A stretch of DNA of 64,000 nucleotides, taken from Cerrena zonata (lineage: Eukaryota > Basidiomycota > Agaricomycetes > Polyporales > Cerrenaceae). The stretch's first letter is position 1; every line of letters begins with the position of its first letter. Of this stretch, positions 23,608 to 33,911 are shown piece after piece. The stretch is taken from NCBI GenBank assembly GCA_038087015.1, contig JASBNA010000038.1, forward strand, positions 62,001 to 126,000, written 5' to 3'. A program made the translations under genes and the position numbers. A model generated the notes under the pieces. That model was given only the letters and a program-made list of their open reading frames with translations. It was not told where the DNA came from and ran no database searches.

Positions 23608-23904
23608 AGTGAGGAAAGGCTTGCTCATTTTATCATTGTCGATAACTGAAATCCCGTCTCCAAGGGGCCAATTCATGTTTACTAGACAGTCACATGCTCC
23701 AATATTACAGCGCCCGGCTATATCCTCATCTCAACGAGTACTAGAAAGATCATACTTATCCTCGCTGAAATAGCTTGAACGTGGGTTGAAATAGTTACTA
23801 ACTGGCTTATCCGTCTACCCGGAGGAGAGCTCAAGCCGCATCATATCATGACAGCCGTCAAGGTAAAACCTCGACGGTGACACAGGATTGAGACGATCCT
23901 TGCA

Positions 23905-24560
23905 ATGTCTTCAGACCCAGACATAGCATTGCATGCATCCTTCAAGTTTGTAGGTCCACTTATTTTACTATTGCTATGGTTTCAGTGAGTATTCTAAATT
24001 CCTTCAATACCGCTCTATGCTAATTCCCGAAAGGCTGACCACATACGACATCCTACTTGGGCTGTTTGAGGATATACAAATTCTTTCAATGCGTTCCCCC
24101 AAACTGTACGATGTGATTACATTCTCTCCCGGTACTCAGGCACTTTCAGACGTCCATTATGATTACTAACATCAGCTACTTAGTACCCTTGCTATAGGTT
24201 TGGTCAGCGCGAACTTTATCATTCCCTTAAGTACGTTACAGATTCCTTCCTAGTATGTAATTTCTTTCAAGTGAAATTCTTGATATTTACCATAGACTGG
24301 GATCAGAGCCACTATTGGCCTTCATCTTTCCCTCGCGCTCCTCATATTACTGTCTTCCGGTATTTCAATTCACGTCCTGGGCGAGATAGGTGTCCTGGCC
24401 AGCATTTTTCATAATATCATGACGTGTCGTGTATTCTGACTCCTGAAGCTTGGGGCATTAGACCAACCTGGCATAACCTCTTCCCTTCCTATCGAATATC
24501 CCACTGCAGCAGCACCCAAAACACTTCCAATATTCGTTCTTAGCTCTTCAAGTTACATAC
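23905..24560 (+). pseudogene. DUF6533 copy lacking all of exon 4
   Basis: Exon 1 starts at 23905 (MSSDPDIALHAS) but is frameshifted before its donor. Exon 2 keeps TYDILLGLFEDIQILSMR with small indels at both ends. Exon 3 (TLAIGLVSANFI) and its GTACGT donor near 24231 remain. Only about 75 nt further, exon 5 begins at 24307 with ATIGLHLSLALL, so the 450-nt exon 4 is missing. In exon 5 the Arg codon of CRVFRLLK has become TGA (24437-24439). Its tail resembles that of the 32172 copy (DQPGITSS). Confidence 0.75.
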
Positions 24561-24842
24561 CAATGTTTCGCAAACTACGGTCAAAGAATATTTATTTAGT
24601 GGTCTATATCAAGACACATGAAACTTAGGTCATGTAAACCAACCATAGTACGCTCATTGATACAGTCAAAATCATTAGAGGGGTAAGTATGGCTAACACT
24701 TCTATACATACAATCCGAGAATGGAGTAAGGAATCAATATTAGGAGAAATTTCTATGTTCCGTAACTGAGGTTTCAATGAGAGGGAATCGTCCCCATCGT
24801 CACTTCTTATCAAGGTAGTGCTAGCTACTCTCCTCTCTATCA

Positions 24843-26055
24843 TCAATGTGCAGATCTTCCCTCGGACGAGAGATCACCAGGGTATGAACTGGAAGAGGTT
24901 GTATATACGGATGGCTGGGACTCGGATACACTGCCAGTGATGAAGACAACGGGCGTGACAGAGCTCGAATCATCATTTACTTGAGCGAATTTCAGCAATC
25001 GATGCACGCGGCAGGTCATGATATTCTGAACGACACTGCTAAGCAGCGCTATTTCAGAGATGTTGAGGACTGACATAGTGGATGTACGAGTCAGGCTAAT
25101 GATCACTACCGAAAGATGGATGCCCACAGTCGTCCTGAATAGGCAGTAGTGTGAGCGATTGAGACAATGCTACCAAGGGAAATGGATACATACAAGTAGT
25201 AAACCTGCCCAGTACGAAGGAATGCTCTGGATAGCTGACCCATATTATTGGTGACTAGTAGTGATCGAAGTTTTGACCTGATACTGCGGGTTGGGATGAC
25301 AGAACTCATCCCATATGAAATGCCGATGATAACAGCAGTATCAAATATGACCAAAACGATGAATGGGACCACTCCCAAGTAAGGGTGAGTTCTCGAGACG
25401 GCTGAACAGGACCCATTCGGTTGGTGCGAAATAGAGACAGTGTAACTGAAGGGAAGAGCGATCGAGGTTAATGTTAATGTCCACAATGCCGCAAAGACAC
25501 CGACGACAGTAGAGTGATGAGTGTAGAGTCCACGAATGCGGATGAAGAATAACCAAGAGTTGCAAGGCATGCTTGCTGCCACTAGCCATTTAATTATCGT
25601 TGTTAATGTATCCAGATGGCAGGAATCGGGCGGTATTGCTTGAAATTCACTCATCAGCCTCAGAGATACTGGTCAACTGTTTGTACATACCTGCTATAGC
25701 GAGACTCAGGAATGTATGTCCAGCAGAAACGAGTCTGAAACGATAAGTTATCTCAGTAAGGGTAAGGGAATGAAAGATGAAGGTCACCTTACCGAGCTAA
25801 GAGGTAAACAATATGCGGGCCTGTCATCGAAGATATCGTAAACATACGCAGCTCTTCAGGGAGTCCAAGTAAGAAGTCATAGACCCACAGCTGGAAAAAA
25901 GGTCTTTAGAATGTATCCGCGCTGATCAAGCCTGATGAGGAGGTATGAGGCTTTTTGAGTTGAGTCCTTACTGTGGATGTCGCGTAAGTCATACGTCGAT
26001 CATTTTGAATGTCCCCAAGGAACTGTAACACAGACGAAGTTGGCTCTGAGTCCAT
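24843..26055 (-). CDS. DUF6533 domain seven-TM protein (group C)
   Basis: Exons 26055-25972, 25890-25793, 25734-25691, 25638-25194 and 25134-24843 give 320 aa. Start MDSEPTSSVLQFLGD; exon 2 LWVYDFLLGLPEELRMFTIS with EEL in place of EDI; exon 4 DSCHLD, PCNSWLFFIRIRGLY, loop NGSCSAVSRT, FDTAVIIGISYG, RTGQVYYL; exon 5 TTVGIHLSVVIIS and NIMTCRVHRLLKFAQV, then a tail rich in Ser, Thr and Pro. All introns are GT-AG. It is convergent with the relic at 23905 and related to the gene at 51405. Confidence 0.83.
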
Positions 26056-26097
26056 AGAGACGCTATGAGTTCGTGGCACCTCCTTTTAAGTTCGTAC

Positions 26098-26106
26098 TTA
26101 TATATA
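26098..26106 (-). promoter_or_regulatory. TATA box of the group C gene at 24843-26055
   Basis: On the minus strand TATATATAA lies 43-51 nt before the ATG at 26055, the spacing seen in the plus-strand copies. Confidence 0.5.
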
Positions 26107-26598
26107 GATACCGGTTCACAGCCAGTTTCTCACATATGGCGTCAACCTCCACAGAGCCATGGCATGGGCGGAGATTGTACAAACCTTGAGCTGCCTCGTC
26201 AACCAAGAAGAAACGAAAGCCCTTGTATCATCGGATCTAGGAATTATCAGTATCGGTGGCAGTAGGTTCTTGCCGCCCATGAGGAATAGACATCTGACAC
26301 CTTCTGTCGACTTGAGTCAAGGTTCGATTTCAATTACACAGCCCGGACACACTACAGTTCAAGACGGAAAGAGAGCGATACAAGAACGGCGTGGTCCATT
26401 TCATGATCCATGCAAGTTCGGTACAGTTCTCGTGTCCCTGTAATTGTAAGTTCCAATCAACTATCCCAGAGTTTGAAGAAGAAATTCTGCGAGTAGATAG
26501 CACCATCAACCTTCGCAAGAAGCAACATTAAGAAAGCAGAAAATGACGATATAGAAACAAAGTAAAGACTCAACCACACTTATACCAGAAAGTTCCAA
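26107..26598. other. 3' flank of the single-pass gene, part of a repeated unit
   Basis: 26200-26560 is repeated at 30800-30985 and 37840-38160. Its end, CACCATCAACCTTCGCAAGA, also recurs near 33810 (as CTTCACAAGA). No gene; it travels with the single-pass genes. Confidence 0.55.
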
Positions 26599-28038
26599 CT
26601 AAAGTCCATCACCGCCCGTTGTCACTTGAGAATACTCCGGCGGCGGTGCATCTGTCAAACCCATCGCCCACTCTGATTGTTGCAACACTCGGATCTGTTC
26701 TTGCAACAATCGAATTTGCTCTCGTAACTCTGCCGTCTCCGCATGTTCACGTTCCTGATCCGAGTGTCCCCCCTTACGGGTCGATGCCCTGCGCTCAACG
26801 ACTTCATTATTCAACGCACGTATTTCTGCTTGGATTCGTGTCATCTGCCTCTCGAGATCTTGTTGTCTCTGTCTTCGCGTTTCTTGAGATATATTTGGTT
26901 GGTCGGAGGTCGAAATTGCTAGAGTAGATAGCCCCTTGTCTGCCTCGTCGACGGAAGAAGCTGCAATACCAGAGGAGCTATTGGGAGAGAGTGCAGTATT
27001 CCCACTCGGTAGTGCTAAGGACGTGATTCCGACGCTATCCCGAGACAGACCTATGTCGCCCGCCCTGCTTTCTCTTCCAAAATCGAGATATGGATTCACA
27101 ACAGTGAGAAGAGGGTTTAGTTGTCCTGTTGTTGGAATACTGCTATCCCAATCCTTCCGGTTTCTTCGTCTCAGCCAGAAAACGAGGAGAATCACAACTC
27201 CCATGATCCCTACGACACCAGCTGCGATTGCACCCCCGATAATAGCACCACGGTTGGTTGAGCGACCTGGTATGCCCGTAACCTCTGCAGAAGACGGCGA
27301 GGGCACGATAGCTACCGAGGTCTGGGGTTGAACAGAGGTTTGGGATTGAACAAAGGTAGGAACGACGCTATCGTCATTAACAAACCTAGAGACGAGATCA
27401 GGATGGACAGAGGATCATTGATTAGAACATGAACGTACGTGTAGTTGGCGTAATCAAAGTTGATGTAGACGTTGTGGTCCAAACCCGATATACTAGCCTT
27501 GAGAGTGTGTTCTTGATTGGCAAGGCCGGTCTGCTGAAATACCAGTTGGTTGTAATCCAAATCGAGTGAGGTCGTAGGATTATGAGTGAATGTAGATATC
27601 AATTTGTCATCGAGAGTGAAGTTTGTCTGCGTGATCGTCGTGATACTAGCTCCTTGGTCGTTGGCCAGGATGAAATACACGTATACGGCTATGCCTTTTC
27701 AATGTGCGCTGTAAGTTCGAGCCTCCCTAATACGCTGTGAAAGGATTACCTGTGAACGAGAATTGCACGGATACTTCAGGGATGCTCGGATTATAGGTGG
27801 CGGCATTCCACGACCCTCGAAAGGCTTTTGTCGTGTCAGGATTGATAGCACAATCGACGCAGGTTACATCCTTCCAAACCCCGGTTGGAGGGATGTAAAC
27901 CGGCCTCGTGCCAGTAATCAGGTCGCCAATAGTATCATCAATAGTTCTATTCGTAGTTCCTTGGCAAGCAACAAAGTGAGAGAGAGACCTGAGTAGATGA
28001 AGATAAATCAGGAGACATAAATAGCGGTAGTAACCCAT
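26599..28038 (-). CDS. Single-pass type I membrane protein with coiled-coil tail and PPEY motif
   Basis: Exons 28038-27750, 27694-27439 and 27385-26599 give 443 aa. The start MGYYRYLCLLIYLHLLRSL is a signal peptide and the same Met is conserved in both paralogues. The ectodomain has TCVDCAINPDTTKAF, PEVSVQFSFTG and N-glycosylation sites NRT, NFT and NYT. It resembles small beta-rich ectodomains common in basidiomycete surface proteins, but I cannot name a Pfam domain. A Ser/Thr/Pro stalk leads to a TM helix (AAGVVGIMGVVILLVFW) and RRRNRKD stop-transfer. The tail has a long coiled coil (RQRQQDLERQMTRIQAEI; REQIRLLQEQIRVLQQ) and PPPEYS, a PPxY motif that could bind WW-domain proteins such as Rsp5-type ubiquitin ligases. 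Confidence 0.8.
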
Positions 28039-28436
28039 ACTAACGATGTGTAGAGATATGGGGAGGTATGAACGAACCGTTGACATCGGTTCAAGCACCT
28101 TTTGCAACTTCAATGGTTGATGTCTGTGCATTTAAAAAATATAAAGATTCACACTGGATGCTCGTTGTAGATTGACAGTCAACAGCGTGTGAGCCTCCGT
28201 CGATCTCTCCTGGCCTCAGGCCTGCGTTGGGCCTCCGAGGGCGGTCGATTTGTCAGATTATAAGCGCCAAACACGGTCCTCAAATGAATTCAAGGACCAG
28301 TACTTACGGCATAAGTTGCTTCTACATATAGCGAGCTCTCATAAGTAGTACGTTCGTCTCACCATCTCAGAGTCGGTAGAGCCCTGAGGATGTTTTGCGC
28401 ATACGTCGATTGCACTCTAGTAGGGCCAGAATGGGG

Positions 28437-28680
28437 CATCATGTGGGTCGATCACTGGCAGCGGCACTCTCTAGTACGTCATCTTGAAGTTTTGCTGTCA
28501 CTGGCAATCTTTGCATGATATGCGACATCGGTGCCCTACCACTCCTGATCCCACGTCGAGGCTCCAATCTATGATTGCTCTAGGTCTAGCTAGTCGTTAC
28601 ACCGAGTCAATATCGACAGCAGATTTGGGCTTTGGTCATCGCAAGCGCACTGGCCGGTCCGCGACAATCGAAACTGTACA
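28437..28680 (+). repeat. Repeat R, copy 1 (degenerate)
   Basis: This block recurs upstream of each single-pass gene. Here the GTCAGTGACAC core is broken, but CACTCTCT-ACGTCAT, TTTGC and TTACACCGAGT remain in order. It lies 400 bp before the start of the single-pass gene at 26599-28038 and just beyond the end of a group B gene. Confidence 0.6.
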
Positions 28681-28737
28681 AGCAACAATCCTAATAAATA
28701 TCAAAACATATTATATACCTCCTCTGCGACCTAATAA

Positions 28738-29945
28738 TTATGACACCATTGTCGGTGCAGTTCCCCCACTGGTCTGCGTTCTATGGTCCTGCGGAGCAAA
28801 ACGGACACTCGTTATTTCTTGTGATGTTGGGAGGGAGGAGGGCGCTGGTCGGATCGTCCGTAACTTGACAAGTCGGAAAACCGCGCATGCGGTTATGTTT
28901 TGAAGAACGACACCGATGAGGGCAAATGCAGCCCTCACAGGTTCGGAAAGTGAATCTGATTGCACTAAACCTGCTATAGCGAAGCAGTCTGCGATGATAG
29001 TGACGCTTTGGGACATCATACGTCAAGGAACTGTCAATGATGAGTGATCTGAGCGAAACATGCTTACAGATAGTAGAGTTGACCGGTTTGCAGGACGGAC
29101 TTCGTGATATTACCGAGCTCTTTACCATTTAGGAAAGAAACCATCCGTTCCTTCCATGTATGTACCCCACCCGTGAATCCAAGCACTTGCATGGAAACAG
29201 CCACAAACACCGCCGTATCGAATATAGCGGTCAGAATGAATCCGATTACTACCCACGGCTTCATTTCTAAAAGTGCAGCGCAGTCCTCCGGATCACCGTT
29301 AGAGTTCATATGTAATTCGCCGGCGATTGGTGGAAGCAGCTGGGCAAGTGTCGTGAGCCACAATATGCTGAATATGATCGTCACTTTGGTAGAATTGAGA
29401 TAGACGGCTCGGACTCGGAAGACGAAAAGGAGGGAATTTAAGATCATGGAGAGGACCATGAACCATACGATGATTGTTACGATTGTCTCGCAGCCGTTGT
29501 TTGGTATGAGTTGGACTATGTTCCAGCAGTTCAACAATGTTGAATGATATATCGAATAGAGATGAAAAGAAAACAAACCCATTCCCAAGAAAAGGATGAC
29601 CATTGCGATGAAGAATCCCACAAGTGTGGGCCTTCAGGCCCCGATAACTGTCAGCTTTTGTATTTCCCGTGATCGCAAAATGAATATTACCTACCGAGCA
29701 GCCCAATATACGATGTCACTGAGAGTGAACCCTCGGCTGAGAAGCTCTATCTCTCCCGGTAATGCCATAAATATATCATATGCACATAGCTTATAACAGG
29801 GCATGTTCAAAAACTCAGTCAGAAATAGAGTTACGAAATGTGCACCTACAGTAGTAGTCGCAATGATGATATAGCTTCTTGCACGAGCTACTTCGATGGT
29901 CCCCAAGATAGCTTGAGGAATTTCAATGTTTTCCACTGGGTCCAT
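28738..29945 (-). CDS. DUF6533 domain seven-TM protein (group B)
   Basis: Exons 29945-29850, 29789-29695, then a 53-nt exon 3 ending in GMG, 29515-29068 and 29005-28738 give 319 aa. Start MDPVENIEIPQAILG. Exon 2 LCAYDIFMALPGEIELLSRG; exon 4 NNGC, MVLSMILNSLLFVFRVRAVY, DPEDCAALLEMKPW, FDTAVFVAVSMQVLGFTG, QTGQLYYL; exon 5 LIGVVLQNITACAVFRLVKL. It is very close to the copy at 19057 over its length, and the flank beyond the start is duplicated as well, so the pair arose by a segmental duplication. A TATA-like TATTTATA on the minus strand (30013-30020) lies inside the longer open frame, supporting the start at 29945. Confidence 0.82.
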
Positions 29946-30391
29946 TGAGGGTGAAGAGGGGCGAGACCTGTGCAGCGCGTACTGGGGGACAATGTAATCC
30001 AGACTGCTATCGTATAAATACCCACTTCCCAATGCTGTAACAAATCTAACAACACGAGCGACGGAGCAAAAAAAGATGACTCAACTGAGTCTCCTTGTGC
30101 AGGCATATCAAGGATTTATGGTTGCGAGCTTCGTGGATAGAGGGTTTTGATAAATGCATGATCTCGAAGGGCCTAAGTATAGAGAAATCATTTTTATAAA
30201 AAGAAGTTTAAGAGATTTTACCCAGTTCCTCTATCTTCTACTTGAACAAAGAACGCCTAAATAGATACTTCGTCCCTAGCTCAAGAATGGTCTAAAGAAC
30301 CAGATTAAAAAACATGATTATCACTGTCGAACAGGTGTAAAACACCTGTTGTTAGTTTGCTATTATGCCAACATCAAATCCGAAACGCAAT

Positions 30392-30574
30392 TCATGCGAA
30401 ACGAATCATGTCCATCCCTGAGGGTGTAGAAATAATAGAAAGATCCGATCGAACGGAACTTAGCTTGACTAATCTGAATACCGCGCAAGCTGTAATATTT
30501 TGTAGGATGACACCTATAGGGGTAGATGCAGCCCTTGTATATAAATAACTGTCCGCAGTCAGTCTATCGCCCAT
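30392..30574 (-). pseudogene. Relic of group B exon 5
   Basis: The minus strand encodes PIGVILQNITACAVFRLVKL followed by MDMIRFA, matching the end of both group B genes. No other B exon is found nearby, so a third group B copy was lost except for its last exon. Confidence 0.75.
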
Positions 30575-30799
30575 GGTATCGACCTCAGATTCTGCACGGA
30601 TCCCCGAACTCCCTCATCAATCAAGATAGAACGAAGCCTTCGTGAGATGAGGAGTTGTATTCGGGCAATGTTTTAAAGAGAAGGAGGTCGGTAACACCGA
30701 CAAGTGATAGCCTGTAACAATAACATCAGATCAATCGTGACAGTATACAGCCCCCTCCACCGTCTCGCCAGGATACATAAGTTACTTACTGTGAGCTTG

Positions 30800-31621
30800 A
30801 TCAACGGAATCGGAATTCATTGGTTTCACTAGCAGTAGGTTCTGCCCACGTTGAAAAATACCGAGTGCACGATGGCTTCCATTCTGACCTGTCTCGGGTC
30901 CGACTTCGATTTCGAATTCACAGCTACAGTCAAGATGGAATAAACACGAGATAAGAACGGTGTAGTGTACTTCTTGATCCATGCAAGTCGTTAAGTCAGG
31001 AAATATAAATAGCGGTAACCCATGACGATAGGTCAGAGATACGGAGATCTGAACGAGCTGCCAGCGTCGGTTGCGGTTCAAGAACCTTCCGCCATTTCGA
31101 TGGATGATGCAGAACCCAGATGGCTGGTGTTGTGTATGATGTCCTGAGGGCTTGCAGGTTGCAGAATGAGCGTAACGGTAGACGAGATGTAGAGTGACGT
31201 CTGAGTCAGGAAGCAACCCAAGTAGCGGGAGTGTAGCGGGCCGTGGCTTCTGTTGGCGCCAAACACGCCAAGTTGTTTTCCAGGTTCCTCCCCTGAGTCC
31301 ACTCCCAGATCTATCTTATCACTTTGCTGACGACTCAGACTCTGTGCTCATTCTTGCTTGGAATATGCTATCGTCATACAGCCTTTAGCTTTGCCTCACT
31401 TACCCAAGGCCTCAAATAGAGCCACGAGTAGAAAACACTAAATGAAGGCGCACAATCCATACGTATAGGTACTGTAACGTATTATTCCTTCCATGTGCAA
31501 AAAATCGGACATTCACACAATCGCAGAACTAGTAGATCCCAGAGAATCTCAGTTTTCTCTTCATATACCGACTCCACTCTAGGTCCAGAATAGGCTATCC
31601 GTCCGCGAGTGACGTATATGG
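30800..31621. other. Scar of a deleted single-pass gene with its flanks
   Basis: 30800-30985 matches the 3' flank of the single-pass genes and ends GATCCATGCAAGT. Directly joined to it, 31023-30991 (minus) encodes MGYRYLYFLT then TAA, the start of the signal peptide, followed by the usual 5' flank (31024-31300, including GTAGCGGGCCGT near 31230). The gene body of about 1.6 kb is therefore missing. Confidence 0.65.
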
Positions 31622-31990
31622 TAGCTCGAACACCATAGTGAGTAGCATGTGTCAGTGACACTCTCTACGTCATATTGAGCTTATATGCATTTAGGAACTG
31701 TCAATTTTTGCAGGTTGTATATAATCCAACACCGGTGCCCAGTCGCTCCCGACCCATGTCGGGCTTCGATCACATATACCCGCTCGAGGTCATTACACCG
31801 AGTGGCTGCCATGAATCTCGACAGCGACGAATCTGATTACCTCGCGTCGCCGCCGCCGCTTTCAAGGCCGTAATAATCTGAGTACTCTCTGACATTCAAC
31901 CACAATCCCGACGTCTAGGCTCGAGAACATCTCTCATACGAGGAAAGGACAATCGGGAATTCGTTGTTTTACATTGACCGACACGGCCGC
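31622..31990 (+). repeat. Repeat R, copy 2, with small open frame
   Basis: Contains the 13-nt palindrome GTGTCAGTGACAC (31649-31661) and CTCTACGTCAT, then an open frame at 31685-31873 of 62 codons ending MNLDSDESDYLASPPPLSRP. Copy 3 at 35829 has the same frame with one codon fewer. It lies between the signal-peptide scar (-) and the DUF6533 gene at 32172 (+), so it may hold a shared promoter. Whether the peptide is made is unknown. Confidence 0.65.
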
Positions 31991-32129
31991 TAGCTTTTTT
32001 CTAAGAGTCTCATCGAAATAATCCAGTACTTGTGGTGACTGTCGGACTTATCCACTCTCAAAATCGCCGGCACCCCATACGAGCTCATCAAAAAATGCGC
32101 GTTGAAACATCTACTGCAACTAAGCGGTC

Positions 32130-32136
32130 TATATAG
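32130..32136 (+). promoter_or_regulatory. TATA box of the DUF6533 gene at 32172
   Basis: TATATAG lies 36-42 nt before the ATG; the same TCTATATAGGACACA context recurs at 36330 before the copy at 36373. Confidence 0.55.
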
Positions 32137-32171
32137 GACACAAAATCCAACACTCACTGACAATCCTTTCC

Positions 32172-33309
32172 ATGTCTTCAGACCCAAGTCCAGACCCAAT
32201 TGATGTATTTTACCAACACAAAGCATTAAGCTATGTTGCTGCCGCCACTGCCTCAGTAAGTATTCCAAATCCGTACAATTCTATGTTTTGTTCATCACCA
32301 AAAAGTTACTCGCATACGACATTGTACTCGGATTACTCGATGATATCCGAATTTTAGCAGTTCGTTTCCCGAAGCTGCCGGATATGATCTACATTCTCTC
32401 TCGGTGTGTGTGCTTGTACAAACATTTATTATCATCGCTGACATTAGTTACTTAGTACTTTTGCCATGGGTACGGTCACCGCAAGCTGCCTTAGCGCTTC
32501 AAGTACGTTACGGAGTCCTTCAGCAATACGACATAATATCACCTAACATATAGTATTGCCGACCTCATGTAACCAACGTCCAGCCCTTACCGTAGTCGCG
32601 ATACTCGGCGGATTTCTTATCCCTTGCAATTCGGGGTTGTTTCTTCTGCGCGTTCGAGCCATCCCCCCTCAGTTCCGCTCACAAACAACCCTGACTGTCT
32701 GCACTATTCTATGGCTATCGACCTTCACTTCACTTCTCGTTCTTCTTGGGCACAACTCGGCACATTGTACAACTCAGCATGGAAAATGGGAGATCACCAT
32801 AGATGCATCATACGATCGTTGGATGATATTTTCATCATATATTACACTAGTGGTCTTCGACACTGCGACCATGGTGGCTATCATTGTCGGATTCACAACA
32901 ATGTACAGCCCAGGTTCATCTTGGATTGCAAGAACCAAATCAACTATAATGACGAAACATATGGGTCATATTTCGGGAGTGTTCGTTCGCTCCGGATTGA
33001 TCTATTACCTGTATGTCATTTCCTCAAAGTGAACTTCCTCGATGTTCACTGCCGACCGATTATAGAGCTACCATTGGGATTCATACTTCCCTCGCAGTTC
33101 TCGTATCGATGCCTTCTACCATTCCCATCTTTGTCCTGGGCGAGTTAGGTGTCCTGGCCGCCATATTCCATAACATCATGACATGTCGTGTTTTCCGACT
33201 CTTGAAGCTCGGGGCATCAGACCAACCTGGCACGACCTCTTCCCTTCCTTTCGACTGTCTTTCTGCGACCGAAATCGTGTTCAGAAATACTTCTGATGTT
33301 AGCTCATAG
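32172..33309 (+). CDS. DUF6533 domain seven-TM protein (group A, unit 1)
   Basis: Exons 32172-32255, 32306-32403, 32456-32502, 32554-33010 and 33066-33309 give 309 aa. Start MSSDPSPDPIDVFYQHKALS; exon 2 LLAYDIVLGLLDDIRILAVR; exon 3 is 47 nt. Exon 4 has TSCNQRP, PCNSGLFLLRVRAIP with Gly replacing Trp of CNSWLF, FDTATMVAIIVG, MYSPGSSWIARTKS and RSGLIYYL. In the loop the usual GTC is HGKWE, and a Cys sits seven residues earlier (AHCTTQ). Exon 5 has ATIGIHTSLAVL and NIMTCRVFRLLKLGAS, then the tail DQPGTTSSLPF shared with 36373. It is head to head with the single-pass scar at 30991-31023. Confidence 0.83.
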
Positions 33310-33911
33310 CTCGACCATTACACGGCCATTTCAATACATGTACCATGGAGCATTGTAACACACTCATGGAACATTGGTAGATACTACTATTAATTACTTA
33401 CTACTAGAACGCTTCGCTTACCGTCGTATACCTTATATCTAACTCATAGTCACCGTGAATAGTTGCTATTTATTCTATCTATTTCTATTTAGATACTGCC
33501 CTGACGCAGCTATCGTAGTACATGTACATACTCGACGCCTCGCTTACTGTCTGTTTTGTACTCTCTATCTGCCTTCTGAAGCGTCTCTTGCTCTCACTCT
33601 CATGCCCGTCGTGTCGCTAAGCAAACAAACAAACCCGATATTCTTCACTAGAGTGCCATACGTTGGCAGCCCTCAACGTTGTGATTCTAGCAATTTCGAT
33701 GTTTGGTGAGTTTACTTGTACTCTTTTTGGGCATGTAGAATCAGCTTTGTCCTATGTATTCTTGCAGGACGTAATGATACTATGATAGACTCTTTCTAGG
33801 TTCGCCGTTATAGCACCATCAACCTTCACAAGAAGCAACATTAATAAACGAGACAATTACGGTATAAAAACAAGGTAAAGACACAGCCACACTTATACCA
33901 GAAAGTTCCAA
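33310..33911. other. Convergent spacer with repeat fragments
   Basis: 33620-33780 resembles the 5' flank of single-pass genes (GTGATTCTAGCAATTTC...GGGCATGTAG), as also seen at 37690-37770 and 46980-47050. 33805-33900 is the shared 3' flank. No gene. Confidence 0.5.
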
